Origin: Deltaproteobacteria bacterium
Lineage (GTDB): Bacteria; Myxococcota; Myxococcia; Myxococcales; JAHFDP01
NCBI GenBank assembly: GCA_023248955.1
Contig: JAHFDP010000022.1
Coordinates: 1-51,548 of the forward strand
DNA length: 51,548 bases
Direction: 5' to 3'
Shown here: positions 32,987 to 42,136 of the stretch, in pieces
Position numbering within the stretch: position 1 is the first letter of the stretch
How the letters are laid out: each line of letters starts with the position of its first letter
Made by a program: the position numbers and the translations under genes
Notes under the pieces: model-generated
Seen by the model: the letters and a program-made list of their open reading frames with translations, nothing else
Databases searched by the model: none
What the model was told of the DNA's origin: nothing

Positions 32987-33350
32987 TTCGTCGGTGCTCA
33001 TCGATCTCCTGCGTCATCGCCCAGAAGCAACGAGGCTCTTTCTGGAGATTGCAGAAAGCGACGACGACCTCTGGAGCGCAACCATTGTGCGCACAGAAGT
33101 ATTGACGGGCATGCGTCCCATGGAAAAACTTGCCACGATGCAATTGCTTGGACAAATCCGATGGAAGGACGTGACCTGCGAAGTCGCTGATCGGGCAGGC
33201 GAGCTGGCGCGTCTCTACTTTCGGTCGCACCGCGGCATCGACGCGCTCGACTATATTACCGCTGCAGCCACCCAAATCCTCGGCGGCCGGCTACTCACTC
33301 GCAACGTGAAACACTTCCCGATGTTCGCGGGGCTCAAGCCCGCCTACTGA
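32970..33350 (+). CDS. vapC: VapC PIN-domain ribonuclease toxin
   Basis: This 126-residue protein is a PIN domain of normal VapC length. The acidic metal-binding residues are visible: Asp6 in VVADSSVLIDLL, a Glu in IVRTEVLTG (about residue 43), and the Asp pair in GIDALDYITAAA (about residues 90-93). VapC toxins cut tRNA or the 23S sarcin-ricin loop with Mg or Mn. The target is unknown here. It ends RNVKHFPMFAGLKPAY, a typical VapC tail. It overlaps the antitoxin and is convergent with the small membrane protein at 33354. Confidence 0.93.
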   Translation: MIVVADSSVLIDLLRHRPEATRLFLEIAESDDDLWSATIVRTEVLTGMRPMEKLATMQLLGQIRWKDVTCEVADRAGELARLYFRSHRGIDALDYITAAATQILGGRLLTRNVKHFPMFAGLKPAY

Positions 33351-33353
33351 CCG

Positions 33354-33506
33354 CTACCGCAACACCTTCATCAGCAGCACCAGCAGCAACGCCATCGCCA
33401 CCACACCGCCGATCACACCGCCGTACCCAATGAACGCGTCTTTGAGCGTCGGCGCGTCCTCGCCGTAACCGGGATCCTGCTCCGGCGTTTCGTCTTTTTC
33501 GGTCAC
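33354..33506 (-). CDS. Small single-pass membrane protein (50 residues)
   Basis: This is a short gene missed by length cut-offs. GTG 33506 overlaps the stop of the large upstream gene by 4 bases (GTGA), and GGAGG lies 7 bases before it, so translation is well supported. Residues 1-26 are acidic (TEKDETPEQDPGYGEDAPTL). Residues about 28-47 form one hydrophobic helix (YGGVIGGVVAMALLLVLLMK), and the protein ends VLR. With the positive end after the helix, the orientation is probably N-out or tail-anchored. No family is recognised. Its coupling suggests it works with the cyclase-like protein upstream. Confidence 0.75.
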   Translation of the reverse strand: MTEKDETPEQDPGYGEDAPTLKDAFIGYGGVIGGVVAMALLLVLLMKVLR

Positions 33507-36088
33507 GGTGCTCCTCCGGCGGCGAGCTGCGGCAGGTGATGCTGCGCCAGCAACGAGAAGAACAGCGCATCGTCAGGAACGGCTTCCCACACCGCAAGAC
33601 CACCTTGTCGTTCGAAGCCCTTGAACATGGCGCGGCCAGAGTAGACGAAGAGCTCCGCCAGCCGCGCACCATCGAAGCCGGCGATGAGCACGAGACGTGT
33701 TTGCGGAAAAACGAAACGTCGTTGCAACGCGGGATTCAGCGCGGCTGCTGCAAGTTCGCAGCGACGGAATTTCCGATCGTCCCGCGCAGCGAGGTAAGCA
33801 CGCAGCGCTTCGTCCGACAGCGCGCAGCCGACGTTGTAGATGTCGCCAGCCTGCGCTTCGCCACTGGCCGAGGCGTCGAGCACCTGCTTCACCGCCGGCG
33901 CCATCGCTGCGAGCAGCATGGCTTGCGCGCCAAACGTATCGCCGCGAAGCAGAATTTCTTGCGCACCCGAGAGCGCGTCAGCGGGCACCGGCAGCACCCA
34001 CGAGCGGTCGACCAGCACGCTCCACGGGCAGACGATTTCCATGCTCAGGCGTTCGGTGCGCGCCTTGGCCACCTGCGCGTCGATCTTTGCGCGTACCGCG
34101 CCGGTGCGGGCTGTGCCGCGGGCGCTCTCGTTGATCTTTTCGGCAATGGCGACTTTCACGCTCCCGAAGGACACATCGTCAAACAGCGCCACCTGCGGCG
34201 CCGCACCGTACGAGAGAAAAATCCCCGCGTCGAGTTTTTCACCGGCCAGCAGCGCGAGGTCCGAGGAGAGATCCTCGTCGAGTTCGCGCTCCTCCGCTGC
34301 ACGCGCTTCCGGCGAGAGCGCGGGATCGATCCCAAGCTGCCGCTCCACGTGGCGCTGCTCGAGCGCGAGACGCCGCTCGGCCACCGAGCCGGTACGACTC
34401 TCCTGCTCGAGGCGTTTCGAATACCCGTCGAGCGCGCGTCGAATGTCTCGCGAGAGCTGCATGAGCGCGGAGATATCGCCGGAGAAACTGACGGCATCGC
34501 CCAGCAAATTATTGAGCGTGATGCCCCCGCGATCGTCGAGGTGCGACGCCCCCATGTGATGCTCGCGCGCAGCCTCGAGAATCGGCGCGTAAAAATCGCG
34601 CTGGAGAAAATCGGCCGTGACCTCTTCCTTGAGCAACGCCGTGCGCCGCGTGAAATCCTTCACGTCGACAAAAAGATGGCCAGTGGTTCGGGCGTGCTGC
34701 CGTTCGCGCAAAATGGACCGATCGTCCGCGGCGAGAAAATAGAGACGGCCTGCTTCGTATTCCGCGGCGAGTCCACCCTCCGACTCGCCGCCGGTCCGCT
34801 CGAGCAAAAGCGCGGCCGCAGTCGCCAACGCGCGATCGAAAAAAACATCCACCGCCAACGCGACGATCGCGCGCGCACACCGCAGGACCGCCTGACCTTC
34901 GCCGAGAAAACTACCGGGTTCGTCATCGCGAAAGTTGCGGAGGCCGGCCTCCAGCGCGGTGTAGAGCGTTTGCACCTCCGGTCTTGCCTCCGTGCGCGCG
35001 GCCCGCAGACCGGCCACCAGCTCGCGCCGGCGCTCGGCGGCACCAAGCACCGTCCCGAGCAATTCCCGTCCAGAGAAGAGCCGCACCAGCGTGGTATCGG
35101 TCCCCGGCAGCGGTTTTTTCCCTTCTCCTACGAGCAGCAACGCGCGCACCGATTGCCGCAACACCGCCTGCGCACAGAGGCGCTCCAGCCGTTGGCGCTG
35201 CACCGAATCGCGCGCAATCGATGTGGCCAGATCGCGCGCCAGGGATTCGGGATCAAGCCCACTGGCAAGTTTCGCCGACAACTCGTCGACCTGCGTGGGG
35301 AGTAAATTCCATGGGATCCCATACGATTCGAGCCCCGATCCAGGAAGCTCCGCGCGGCCGCCCAGCCACGGCAACAGATCGCCGCCAGCGCGCACGGCCA
35401 GCGCCATCGGACTTGAATCGCCGAGCGCACCGCTCTGGCGCAACGCCAACCGCAGCGCCACCAGCATGCCCGCGGCCACACCTCCACGAATCCAACGCGC
35501 GGTCGGCTCGGCGATTGGCAATCCGGGCGCGGTCTTGATTGCCCGAGGAGCGGCCGTCCGCAACATCAGCAGCACCAAATAAACCAGCGGCTCGCTGTTT
35601 TCCGTTGCGGCAACGTCGTCCTTGGCGCGCGCAAAGAGGCGCGTCAGCAGTCCCGCGAGCTCGCGACCGCCGCGCTCATCGCCGAGCCAAGTAGCCAGCA
35701 CGCCCGCATCGAGACCGTGGTGCAGCTCGGTGGCCTCGAGAAACGCACGCTTGGTCGACTCCTTCTGCAAGCGCGGCGGCGGCACGAACGAAACCGGCCG
35801 CACCGCGCTCGCGTCGAAGCCATCGACCATCAGCAAGCGGTCGTACTCCTCGGAAGAGAACTCCGCGCGATGCCGCGCACACAACGCTTGGAACAGGTCG
35901 TTCGCCGCCCGCGCCATGGTGGCGTGCAACTCCGCGGCGATGCCGTAAGGGATCCGCAAGTCGGCCAGCGACGTGCCCAGCCGCGCCCGCAGCCGCGCGC
36001 CATCGGGAAAAAGCTGCTGCGCCACGGTGTGGCCCGCGCCAGCCTGTCGCAGGCGACGAAGCAGATCGAGACGTTCGTCGGCGTACAT
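33503..36088 (-). CDS. Large protein with class III cyclase-like domain
   Basis: This 861-residue, mostly helical protein has no clear signal peptide or transmembrane segment. At about residues 468-560 a class III nucleotidyl cyclase-like core is visible. GHLFVDVKDFTRRTALLKEE corresponds to the first metal-binding Asp strand. NLLGDAVSFSGDIS corresponds to the second Asp hairpin (GDxxxxxG). A long charged helical insert follows (about 580-660), and then a region with IFLSYGAAPQVALFDDVSFGSVKVAIAEKINESARG that completes the fold. The purine-specifying and transition-state residues are not evident, so activity is uncertain. The N-terminal 460 residues are unassigned. It is coupled by GTGA to the small membrane protein at 33354. 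Confidence 0.65.
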   Translation of the reverse strand: MYADERLDLLRRLRQAGAGHTVAQQLFPDGARLRARLGTSLADLRIPYGIAAELHATMARAANDLFQALCARHRAEFSSEEYDRLLMVDGFDASAVRPVSFVPPPRLQKESTKRAFLEATELHHGLDAGVLATWLGDERGGRELAGLLTRLFARAKDDVAATENSEPLVYLVLLMLRTAAPRAIKTAPGLPIAEPTARWIRGGVAAGMLVALRLALRQSGALGDSSPMALAVRAGGDLLPWLGGRAELPGSGLESYGIPWNLLPTQVDELSAKLASGLDPESLARDLATSIARDSVQRQRLERLCAQAVLRQSVRALLLVGEGKKPLPGTDTTLVRLFSGRELLGTVLGAAERRRELVAGLRAARTEARPEVQTLYTALEAGLRNFRDDEPGSFLGEGQAVLRCARAIVALAVDVFFDRALATAAALLLERTGGESEGGLAAEYEAGRLYFLAADDRSILRERQHARTTGHLFVDVKDFTRRTALLKEEVTADFLQRDFYAPILEAAREHHMGASHLDDRGGITLNNLLGDAVSFSGDISALMQLSRDIRRALDGYSKRLEQESRTGSVAERRLALEQRHVERQLGIDPALSPEARAAEERELDEDLSSDLALLAGEKLDAGIFLSYGAAPQVALFDDVSFGSVKVAIAEKINESARGTARTGAVRAKIDAQVAKARTERLSMEIVCPWSVLVDRSWVLPVPADALSGAQEILLRGDTFGAQAMLLAAMAPAVKQVLDASASGEAQAGDIYNVGCALSDEALRAYLAARDDRKFRRCELAAAALNPALQRRFVFPQTRLVLIAGFDGARLAELFVYSGRAMFKGFERQGGLAVWEAVPDDALFFSLLAQHHLPQLAAGGAP

Positions 36089-36149
36089 CGCGCTCTATCG
36101 TACGCCAAAATGGCTGGAACTTTTCGCCCGCCCGCGCGTAAAACGAGGC

Positions 36150-36707
36150 ATGCGCAAGCTCATCATTTTCCTCTTCGCTACCACCGCCTGTGGCGCGCCG
36201 TTGCCTTCTTTCGACGTTCACGCGTCGTCCAAGACGACGCTCCCGCACCAGTCTTGCCCCACCTGCGCACTCGGCGCGGCACTGCCAGCGCTGTCGGGTC
36301 CCTTCGGTGCGTTGGGCAATTTCGATCTTTCGCAGACGCAGGATTTCAAAAATCAGGGCGTGCCCAAAGATCACATCACCTCGGTGAAACTCTCCGCGCT
36401 CACGCTGACCGCTTCGCCCACCGACGGGGCCTGCTCACCCGCGGATTTTTCATTCTTGTCCGGATTGGAATTCCACGTGGCCATGAGCGACGGGTCGCAA
36501 GATCAACGCCTGGCCCACATCGAAGGTGCGAACGGCGCGGCGCTTTCGGGAACGTCGCTCGGCTTGCAGGTAGACGATGTGGAGCTCGCTCCCTACGTTA
36601 AGTCCGACACCATGAAGATCACGACCAAGGCCACCGGACATCCACCGGAGCATTGCGACACCGACATCACCGGCGCCCTGACGTTTCACGTGAAGGCACA
36701 TTTGTAA
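36150..36707 (+). CDS. Predicted lipoprotein of unknown function
   Basis: This 185-residue protein starts at ATG 36150. The frame is open upstream over the divergent neighbour, but this ATG gives a lipoprotein signal (MRKLIIFLFATTACGAP), with Cys14 as the lipid site. The body is a beta-rich domain (FDLSQTQDFKNQGVPKDHITSVKLSALTLT...) and ends TDITGALTFHVKAHL. The pattern suits a small beta-sandwich exported to the outer membrane. No family is recognised. It lies divergent from the cyclase-like gene with 61 bases between, where no clear promoter was found. Confidence 0.75.
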   Translation: MRKLIIFLFATTACGAPLPSFDVHASSKTTLPHQSCPTCALGAALPALSGPFGALGNFDLSQTQDFKNQGVPKDHITSVKLSALTLTASPTDGACSPADFSFLSGLEFHVAMSDGSQDQRLAHIEGANGAALSGTSLGLQVDDVELAPYVKSDTMKITTKATGHPPEHCDTDITGALTFHVKAHL

Positions 36708-36741
36708 TTTGAATTCCTGCGCGGCTCAGATCGTCCATCAC

Positions 36742-36770
36742 TTGACACCATGGGAAGCATCCTTTACCTA
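36742..36770 (+). promoter_or_regulatory. Putative sigma-70 promoter
   Basis: TTGACA (36742-36747) is followed after 17 bases by TACCTA (36765-36770). The -35 box is perfect and the -10 box is weak. It lies 47 bases before the small exported protein gene at 36818. Confidence 0.5.
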
Positions 36771-36817
36771 ACATGCGGCCCATAACCAGCCGCCACGGCG
36801 GCAAAGAGGAGCAGAAA

Positions 36818-37036
36818 ATGTCCAAGGGAATGTTTGCGGCAATGATGGCGGCGTTCGGTCTCACTTTCGCGGGCGTTGCGTACGCGGATGAGGCAGCGGC
36901 TCCGGCGGGCGGCGATGCGGCGAAGGCTGACAAGCCGGCCAAGAAGGCCAAGGGCGGCAAGAAGCACGCGAAGAAGGACAAGAAGGGCGAAGAGAAGAAG
37001 GACGGCGACGCCGCTCCCGCTGGCGACGCAAAGTAA
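36818..37036 (+). CDS. Small exported Lys/Ala-rich protein
   Basis: This 72-residue protein starts at 36818 with GGAG upstream. An in-frame ATG at 36773 has no ribosome site and breaks the signal peptide. The signal peptide (MSKGMFAAMMAAFGLTFAGVAYA) is followed by a mature part of about 49 residues that is almost wholly Lys, Ala, Gly, Asp and Glu (KADKPAKKAKGGKKHAKKDK). It would be disordered and very basic, with acidic ends. It could bind DNA, polysaccharide or lipid at the envelope, but nothing is known. It has its own promoter and strong terminator, so it is probably an independent, well-expressed unit. Confidence 0.8.
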   Translation: MSKGMFAAMMAAFGLTFAGVAYADEAAAPAGGDAAKADKPAKKAKGGKKHAKKDKKGEEKKDGDAAPAGDAK

Positions 37037-37088
37037 TTCGCTCCAACGCAATCGTGAGGCGGGCTTCGGCCCGCCACGCTCCGAAAAG

Positions 37089-37121
37089 GGTCCGCCTAAC
37101 CGCGGGCCTTTTTCTTTTTTT
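37089..37121 (+). terminator. Rho-independent terminator before glnA
   Basis: GGTCCGC (37089-37095) pairs with GCGGGCC (37102-37108) and is followed by TTTTTCTTTTTTT. A second strong stem with a TTCG loop (GGCGGGC-TTCG-GCCCGCC, 37058-37075) precedes it. Confidence 0.85.
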
Positions 37122-37265
37122 AAAATACTTCTGGCGCCAACTCGGGATTAGAGGAAAAATTCGAAACGTTTTAGATGAGCCGAAAGGCACCGCGCCTTGC
37201 CGAATTCTCGCCCCGCCGCTACTAGAAGAAAATCAACCCCACCCTCTTCGCGAAGGAAAACGAAC

Positions 37266-38723
37266 ATGGCACCCAAAGCTAGCGAGGTCATCGGCCTCGC
37301 CAAGGACAAAAAGGTCGAGATGGTCGACCTGAAGTTCATGGATCTCATCGGCCTTTGGCAGCATTTCACGGTGCCGCTGGCCGAGCTGAAACCGGAAGTT
37401 TTCGAGGAAGGCCTCGGCTTCGACGGCTCCTCCATCCGCGGCTGGCAGGCCATTCACGCCAGCGACATGATGGTGGTGCCCGATGCCTCCACGGCGCTGA
37501 TGGATCCCTTCAATGCCGTGCCGACGCTTTCGCTCATCTGCAACATCGTCGATCCGCTCACCCGCGAGCCTTACTCCCGCGACCCGCGCCACATCGCGCA
37601 GAAGGCGGAGAAGTACGTGCAGTCGTCGGGTGTCGGCGACCAAATCTTCTTTGGCCCCGAGGCGGAATTTTTCATCTTCGACGGCATCTCCTACGAGACC
37701 ACGCAGCACAGCGCGCACTACAAAATCGAATCGACCGAAGGCCAGTGGAACAGCGGCAAGTCGACCGAGACGGTGTGGGGCGGCCCGGGCGTGGGCAACA
37801 TTGAGGTGCCCAACCTCGGCCACAAGCCTCGCTACAAGGAAGGCTATTTTCCTGTCGCGCCGATCGACAGCCAGCAGGACATCCGGAACGAGATGTGCAA
37901 GGCGCTGGCGGAAGTCGGCATCTACGTCGAGCGGCAGCACCACGAAGTCGCCACCGCAGGCCAAGCGGAAATCGACGTGCGCTTCAACACGCTGACCGCC
38001 ATGGCCGACCAGCTGATGTGGTTCAAGTACGTGCTCAAGAACGTGGCGCACAAGCACGGCAAAACCGTGACGTTCATGCCCAAGCCGATTTACGGCGACA
38101 ACGGGTCGGGCATGCACTGCCATCAGAGCATCTGGAAGAATGGCAAACCGCTCTTCGCGGGCGACAAGTATGCGGGCCTGTCGGACCTGGCGCTGCACTA
38201 CACGGGCGGCATTCTGAAGCATGCGCGGGCGCTGGCAGCGCTGATCTGCCCGACGACGAACTCCTACAAGCGGCTGGTGCCGGGGTTCGAAGCACCGGTG
38301 AACTTGGCCTACTCGTCGCGCAACCGATCGGCGGCGATTCGCATCCCGATGTACTCACCGAGCCCGAAGGCCAAGCGCATCGAGTTCCGCTCGCCGGATC
38401 CGAGCTGCAATCCGTATCTGGCCTTCGCGGCCATGGCCATGGCGGGAATGGACGGTATTGAAAATAAGATCGATCCGGGCCAGCCGTTGGACAAGGACAT
38501 CTTCTCGCTCTCACCGGAGGAGCTGAAGGACGTTCCCAAGATGCCAGGCTCACTCGAGGAGGCGCTGGTTTGCCTGCAGCGCGACCATGAGTTTCTACTT
38601 AAGGGCGGCGTCTTCACGCGCGATTTGATCGAGACCTGGGTCGAGTACAAGCTCGAGCGCGAGGTGAATCCGGTTCGGCTGCGCCCGACGCCGATGGAGT
38701 TCGCGCTCTATTTCGACATGTAA
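37266..38723 (+). CDS. glnA: Glutamine synthetase type I
   Basis: This 485-residue protein makes glutamine from glutamate, ammonia and ATP as a dodecamer. The start at 37266 follows a GGAA ribosome site and gives [37 protein letters not shown], the [15 protein letters not shown] active-site region (with DNGSGMH), [23 protein letters not shown] and [19 protein letters not shown] are intact. The Tyr normally adenylylated in GSI-beta (LYDLPPEE) is Phe413 here ([10 protein letters not shown]), so control by adenylylation is probably lost. It is monocistronic between two terminators. No clear NtrC or sigma-54 site was accepted upstream. Confidence 0.96.
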   Translation: MAPKASEVIGLAKDKKVEMVDLKFMDLIGLWQHFTVPLAELKPEVFEEGLGFDGSSIRGWQAIHASDMMVVPDASTALMDPFNAVPTLSLICNIVDPLTREPYSRDPRHIAQKAEKYVQSSGVGDQIFFGPEAEFFIFDGISYETTQHSAHYKIESTEGQWNSGKSTETVWGGPGVGNIEVPNLGHKPRYKEGYFPVAPIDSQQDIRNEMCKALAEVGIYVERQHHEVATAGQAEIDVRFNTLTAMADQLMWFKYVLKNVAHKHGKTVTFMPKPIYGDNGSGMHCHQSIWKNGKPLFAGDKYAGLSDLALHYTGGILKHARALAALICPTTNSYKRLVPGFEAPVNLAYSSRNRSAAIRIPMYSPSPKAKRIEFRSPDPSCNPYLAFAAMAMAGMDGIENKIDPGQPLDKDIFSLSPEELKDVPKMPGSLEEALVCLQRDHEFLLKGGVFTRDLIETWVEYKLEREVNPVRLRPTPMEFALYFDM

Positions 38724-38751
38724 CCTTAGTCTTGACAAAAAGATAACAGGC

Positions 38752-38791
38752 GGCCCGCACGGGAGCGAATCCAGCGCGGGCCTTTCTTTTT
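38752..38791 (+). terminator. Rho-independent terminator of glnA
   Basis: GGCCCGC (38752-38758) pairs with GCGGGCC (38776-38782) over a 17-base loop and is followed by TTTCTTTTT. It begins 29 bases past the glnA stop. Confidence 0.8.
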
Positions 38792-38812
38792 GGCGTGCTA
38801 GCCTTCGCGCCG

Positions 38813-41800
38813 ATGCGCCGCCTCCTCTTGTGCGTTCTCTTCGTCGTTTCGGGACCTGGCTGCATCAGCTGCAGCCCTTGCTTCGGCGTGGTTTGCCCCA
38901 GCGGGGTGTCGTGCGATTCCGCCACTGGCCTCTGTGGATCTCCGACGGCATTCGGGTGCAGCACCGATACGCAATGCGCCACGTTGGCCGATCCCACACA
39001 CGCGCGCTGCGACACCGCCACGAAATTCTGCGTCGGCTGCCTCAAGGACGGCCACTGCCCCAGCGGCCATTGCGACGCGAAGACCGAAGCCTGTGCGCCG
39101 CCAACCTGCGCGACCGAAGCCGATTGCGCCAAGTTCGCCACCACGAAACGCTGCGACCCGGCCCTCAATATTTGCGTCGGCTGCACGAGCGACGTGCAGT
39201 GCGGAACAACCTCCGGACCACGCCAGGTTTGCGCGCCGTTGGAACGAGCCTGTGTGGTGTTCCCGTGCACGCTAGATGCAGACTGCGCGGGCGATTGGGC
39301 TGGACCACGCTGCGACATTCCGAGTGGCCGCTGCCAAGAGTGCAGCGCAGACGCAGATTGCACGGGCGACAAGAAACGCTGCGACGTAAGCCGGCACGCC
39401 TGCACCGCTTGCCTCGCCGACGCGGACTGCGCGGTGATCGACGGCTACTCCTGCAAGACCGACACGCAAACCTGCACGTTCGGTGGCTGCGTGCGCGACG
39501 ACCAATGCGGCGGCGCGCGGTGCGACACAGCCAAACGCGCGTGCAAACGCTGTCTCGTCGATGCGGACTGCACAATCATCGGCGGCACCTGCGCGGACGG
39601 CGCGTGCGTTTCCAAGAGCGTTTGCGCAACCGGCAACGACTGCGCCTTTCCCTCCGCATGCGCGGACGGATCCTGCGTCCAGTGCGGCCCGGCGCTGGCA
39701 TGTCGCGGAAATCAAGTTTGCAAAAACGGGTCGTGCGCCGAACCAGTGGCTTGTGGCGATTCCACGTCCTGCCTCGCCGGCCGCAGCTGCCAGGCGGGCA
39801 TGTGCGCCGATGCGGCGTGCGTCGACGACGCCTTCGCGCCGAACCAATCCGCGGGAAGCGCCACCGGCGTCGCGCTGACCGCCAATACCTCTGATCTCAA
39901 GAGCCTCGTCCTCTGTCCCAACGCCAACGACTGGTTCTCGCTCGCCGCCGACGATGGCGACGGGGCGCAAGTGGAACTCCACTTTTCCAACGCCAGCGCC
40001 GCCGCGGCGATCACGCTCTTGCGAGCAACGCCAAGTGGCGGCCTACTTCCCGTCGGCTTCAGCGAAGTCGCACCGTACGGATTGCGCGCGACCGCAGAAA
40101 CGCTCCCCGCGGGACGTGGTCCGCTCTTCGTGCAGGTGCACGCGCCGGGCGATCGTGTCGAATATGAGCTGATCGCGCGGACCGCCGTACGCAGTATATG
40201 CGCCGACGATTTCCGCGAGCCGGACGATTCCTCCGACACAGCATCCGCGCTGCTTCCGGGGTCCGTTGCGCTCACCAGCTGCCCTGGAAACGACGACTGG
40301 TTCCGCCTCGATCTTACCGGTCCGGAACGCGTTGAAGTCACGGTCGCGCATGCGGGATCGTCCGATGATTTGGAGCTCGATCTGTACGACGCGACCGGCA
40401 CCGGAACCGCACTCGCGACCGGATCCTCGCGGGTGACCTACACGGCCGCGGCGGGCGGGCCGCTCTATCTCGACCTCCGCAACAAGGCGACCCTCAAGCG
40501 TGTTTACACGCTCTCCCTGCGCTATCCACCAATGCCGCCCGTGAACGACGCCTGTGCCGGAGCGGTGGACGTTGCACCCGGATCCACCGTGCAGGGAACG
40601 ACTGCGGGCGCCTCGGCGGATGGTGCCGCACCTTGCGCCGCGGCGGCCGGATCGGACGTGTACTACAAAGTATCGCTTCCGAATACATCGTCGGTGACAC
40701 TCGACGCGACGGCCGGCTACGACGTCGCGTTGGCGGTGTGGAAGTCCTGCGGTGGAGCGCCCGTTGTTTGCGCGGCCGGTGCGAAAGGTGCAGCGCATCT
40801 GGCCATCGAATCGCTCCCGGCTGGTGACTACTTCATCGGCGTGGCCAGCGCTGCGGCAGCAGAGGAGGGCGCTTTCGCACTCTCGGTTGCCACCGGTACG
40901 CCGACGCCACCGCCGCCCAACGCCACGTGCGCCACCGCCGCGCCGCTCGCTTTTTCGTCAACGGCGAACGGTCCCGCTACCGCCGAGGCCTCGGCCGCCG
41001 CGGACATCTCCGCCGCACCCGATTCCGTTCCCGCCGAGTGCGCACCCACCGGATCGCCAGGTGGAAATGCGGTCTATTCATTCGAGCTGACGGAGCCCCA
41101 AGGCGTTTTGGCTGCGGTTAGCGCGGCGTTTCCAGCCTACTTGACATTACGTCAACTTGATAATTCGTCATGTTCGACGCTTATCACCTGCGCGCCCGGC
41201 ACGAATCCCGCGCTTGGAAAATTGTCGCTCGCCGCCGGCCGTTATGCGCTGGTGGTCGACGGCGGCGGTCCCGCTGGCGGACCTTTTTCGCTCGACACCA
41301 AGCTCTATCCAGCGGCAAGCAATGACACCTGCACGACCGCGGCACCCCTAACTGATAGCGGCACGGTGAGCGGTGACACGCGTCTCGCCACCCATAACTA
41401 TGCAATCTCCTGCGCCGCACCCAAATCCTTCGCCCCCGACGTGGCGTTCTCCTTCACGCTGGCCGCTGAGCAGGGTGTGCACCTCGCCCTGGACGCCACT
41501 TACAACGCCGCGCTCGAGGTCCGCGCCCTGAACTGCACCGATCCGCAGGTCGTTGCGTGCAACGTGCAACCCGCGACCACGCTGGATTTCCCACGCCTCG
41601 CTCCGGGCGTGTATTACGTTGTAGTTTCTTCGTATGACAACGGCGGCGGACCTTTCGCGCTGCATTTTGCACTGCGATCGCCGGCCACACCGCCACCGAA
41701 CGCCGACTGTGCGGGCAGCGCGAACGCGACGGTCTGCGACAACGCGGTGCCGCTCACCTTCGACGGATTCGGCAACGCAGCAGTCGACGGAACCTCCACG

Positions 41801-42133
41801 CAAAGCTGCGACGGCCTTCACCCAACCACCTGCACCGGCGGAGCGTTGAGCGGACCCGATGTGACCTATTCCGTCACACTTCTTCCGGGGCAAACGCTCT
41901 CGGCAACGATGACACCGAGCGGTTTCGACGGCGCGCTCTACCTTGTGGACGGCTGCGGCGCGACGACCTGCTTGGCCGGGAGCGACAAGTCGTTTCTGTC
42001 CGGCGGCGCGGAAAGCATCAGCTACACCGTTCCCGCAACCGCTGTTGGCGGGACCTATCTTCTGGGCGTCGATTCGTTTTCTCCGAGCGCGTTCGGCGCG
42101 TTTCATCTCAGCGCCGCGCGTTCGGGGCCGTAG
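38813..42133 (+). CDS. Large Cys-rich, PPC-domain secreted or lipid-anchored protein
   Basis: This 1106-residue protein has a signal peptide (MRRLLLCVLFVVSGPGC) with an imperfect lipobox. Residues about 20-330 carry repeated Cys-rich units (CxxDADC...GxRCDxxxxxCxxC), of the sort called Dickkopf-like in myxobacterial proteins and probably cross-linked by disulfides. Residues about 345-1106 hold five or six beta-sandwich units: the first two fit the bacterial pre-peptidase C-terminal type (CPNANDWFSLAADDGDGAQVELHF; CPGNDDWFRLDLTG). Later ones start PPNATC or SNDTC and end LPAGDYFIGVASA-like. Such domains bind and position extracellular proteins or glycans. No enzyme domain is present. It is convergent with the lipoprotein at 42137 with only 3 bases between. 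Confidence 0.82.
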   Translation: MRRLLLCVLFVVSGPGCISCSPCFGVVCPSGVSCDSATGLCGSPTAFGCSTDTQCATLADPTHARCDTATKFCVGCLKDGHCPSGHCDAKTEACAPPTCATEADCAKFATTKRCDPALNICVGCTSDVQCGTTSGPRQVCAPLERACVVFPCTLDADCAGDWAGPRCDIPSGRCQECSADADCTGDKKRCDVSRHACTACLADADCAVIDGYSCKTDTQTCTFGGCVRDDQCGGARCDTAKRACKRCLVDADCTIIGGTCADGACVSKSVCATGNDCAFPSACADGSCVQCGPALACRGNQVCKNGSCAEPVACGDSTSCLAGRSCQAGMCADAACVDDAFAPNQSAGSATGVALTANTSDLKSLVLCPNANDWFSLAADDGDGAQVELHFSNASAAAAITLLRATPSGGLLPVGFSEVAPYGLRATAETLPAGRGPLFVQVHAPGDRVEYELIARTAVRSICADDFREPDDSSDTASALLPGSVALTSCPGNDDWFRLDLTGPERVEVTVAHAGSSDDLELDLYDATGTGTALATGSSRVTYTAAAGGPLYLDLRNKATLKRVYTLSLRYPPMPPVNDACAGAVDVAPGSTVQGTTAGASADGAAPCAAAAGSDVYYKVSLPNTSSVTLDATAGYDVALAVWKSCGGAPVVCAAGAKGAAHLAIESLPAGDYFIGVASAAAAEEGAFALSVATGTPTPPPPNATCATAAPLAFSSTANGPATAEASAAADISAAPDSVPAECAPTGSPGGNAVYSFELTEPQGVLAAVSAAFPAYLTLRQLDNSSCSTLITCAPGTNPALGKLSLAAGRYALVVDGGGPAGGPFSLDTKLYPAASNDTCTTAAPLTDSGTVSGDTRLATHNYAISCAAPKSFAPDVAFSFTLAAEQGVHLALDATYNAALEVRALNCTDPQVVACNVQPATTLDFPRLAPGVYYVVVSSYDNGGGPFALHFALRSPATPPPNADCAGSANATVCDNAVPLTFDGFGNAAVDGTSTQSCDGLHPTTCTGGALSGPDVTYSVTLLPGQTLSATMTPSGFDGALYLVDGCGATTCLAGSDKSFLSGGAESISYTVPATAVGGTYLLGVDSFSPSAFGAFHLSAARSGP

Positions 42134-42136
42134 CCG

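Noticed and set aside
33320-33345. REP-like GGGGCTCAAGCCC palindrome
   Set aside because: It is part of the vapC coding region (GLKPAY tail) and shows no similarity to the repeats at 9401 or 18962 beyond the short stem.
37186-37200. Possible sigma-54 promoter of glnA (GGCAC then TTGC)
   Set aside because: The GG and GC elements are 11 bases apart, and sigma-54 promoters need 10. No second NtrC-like site was seen.
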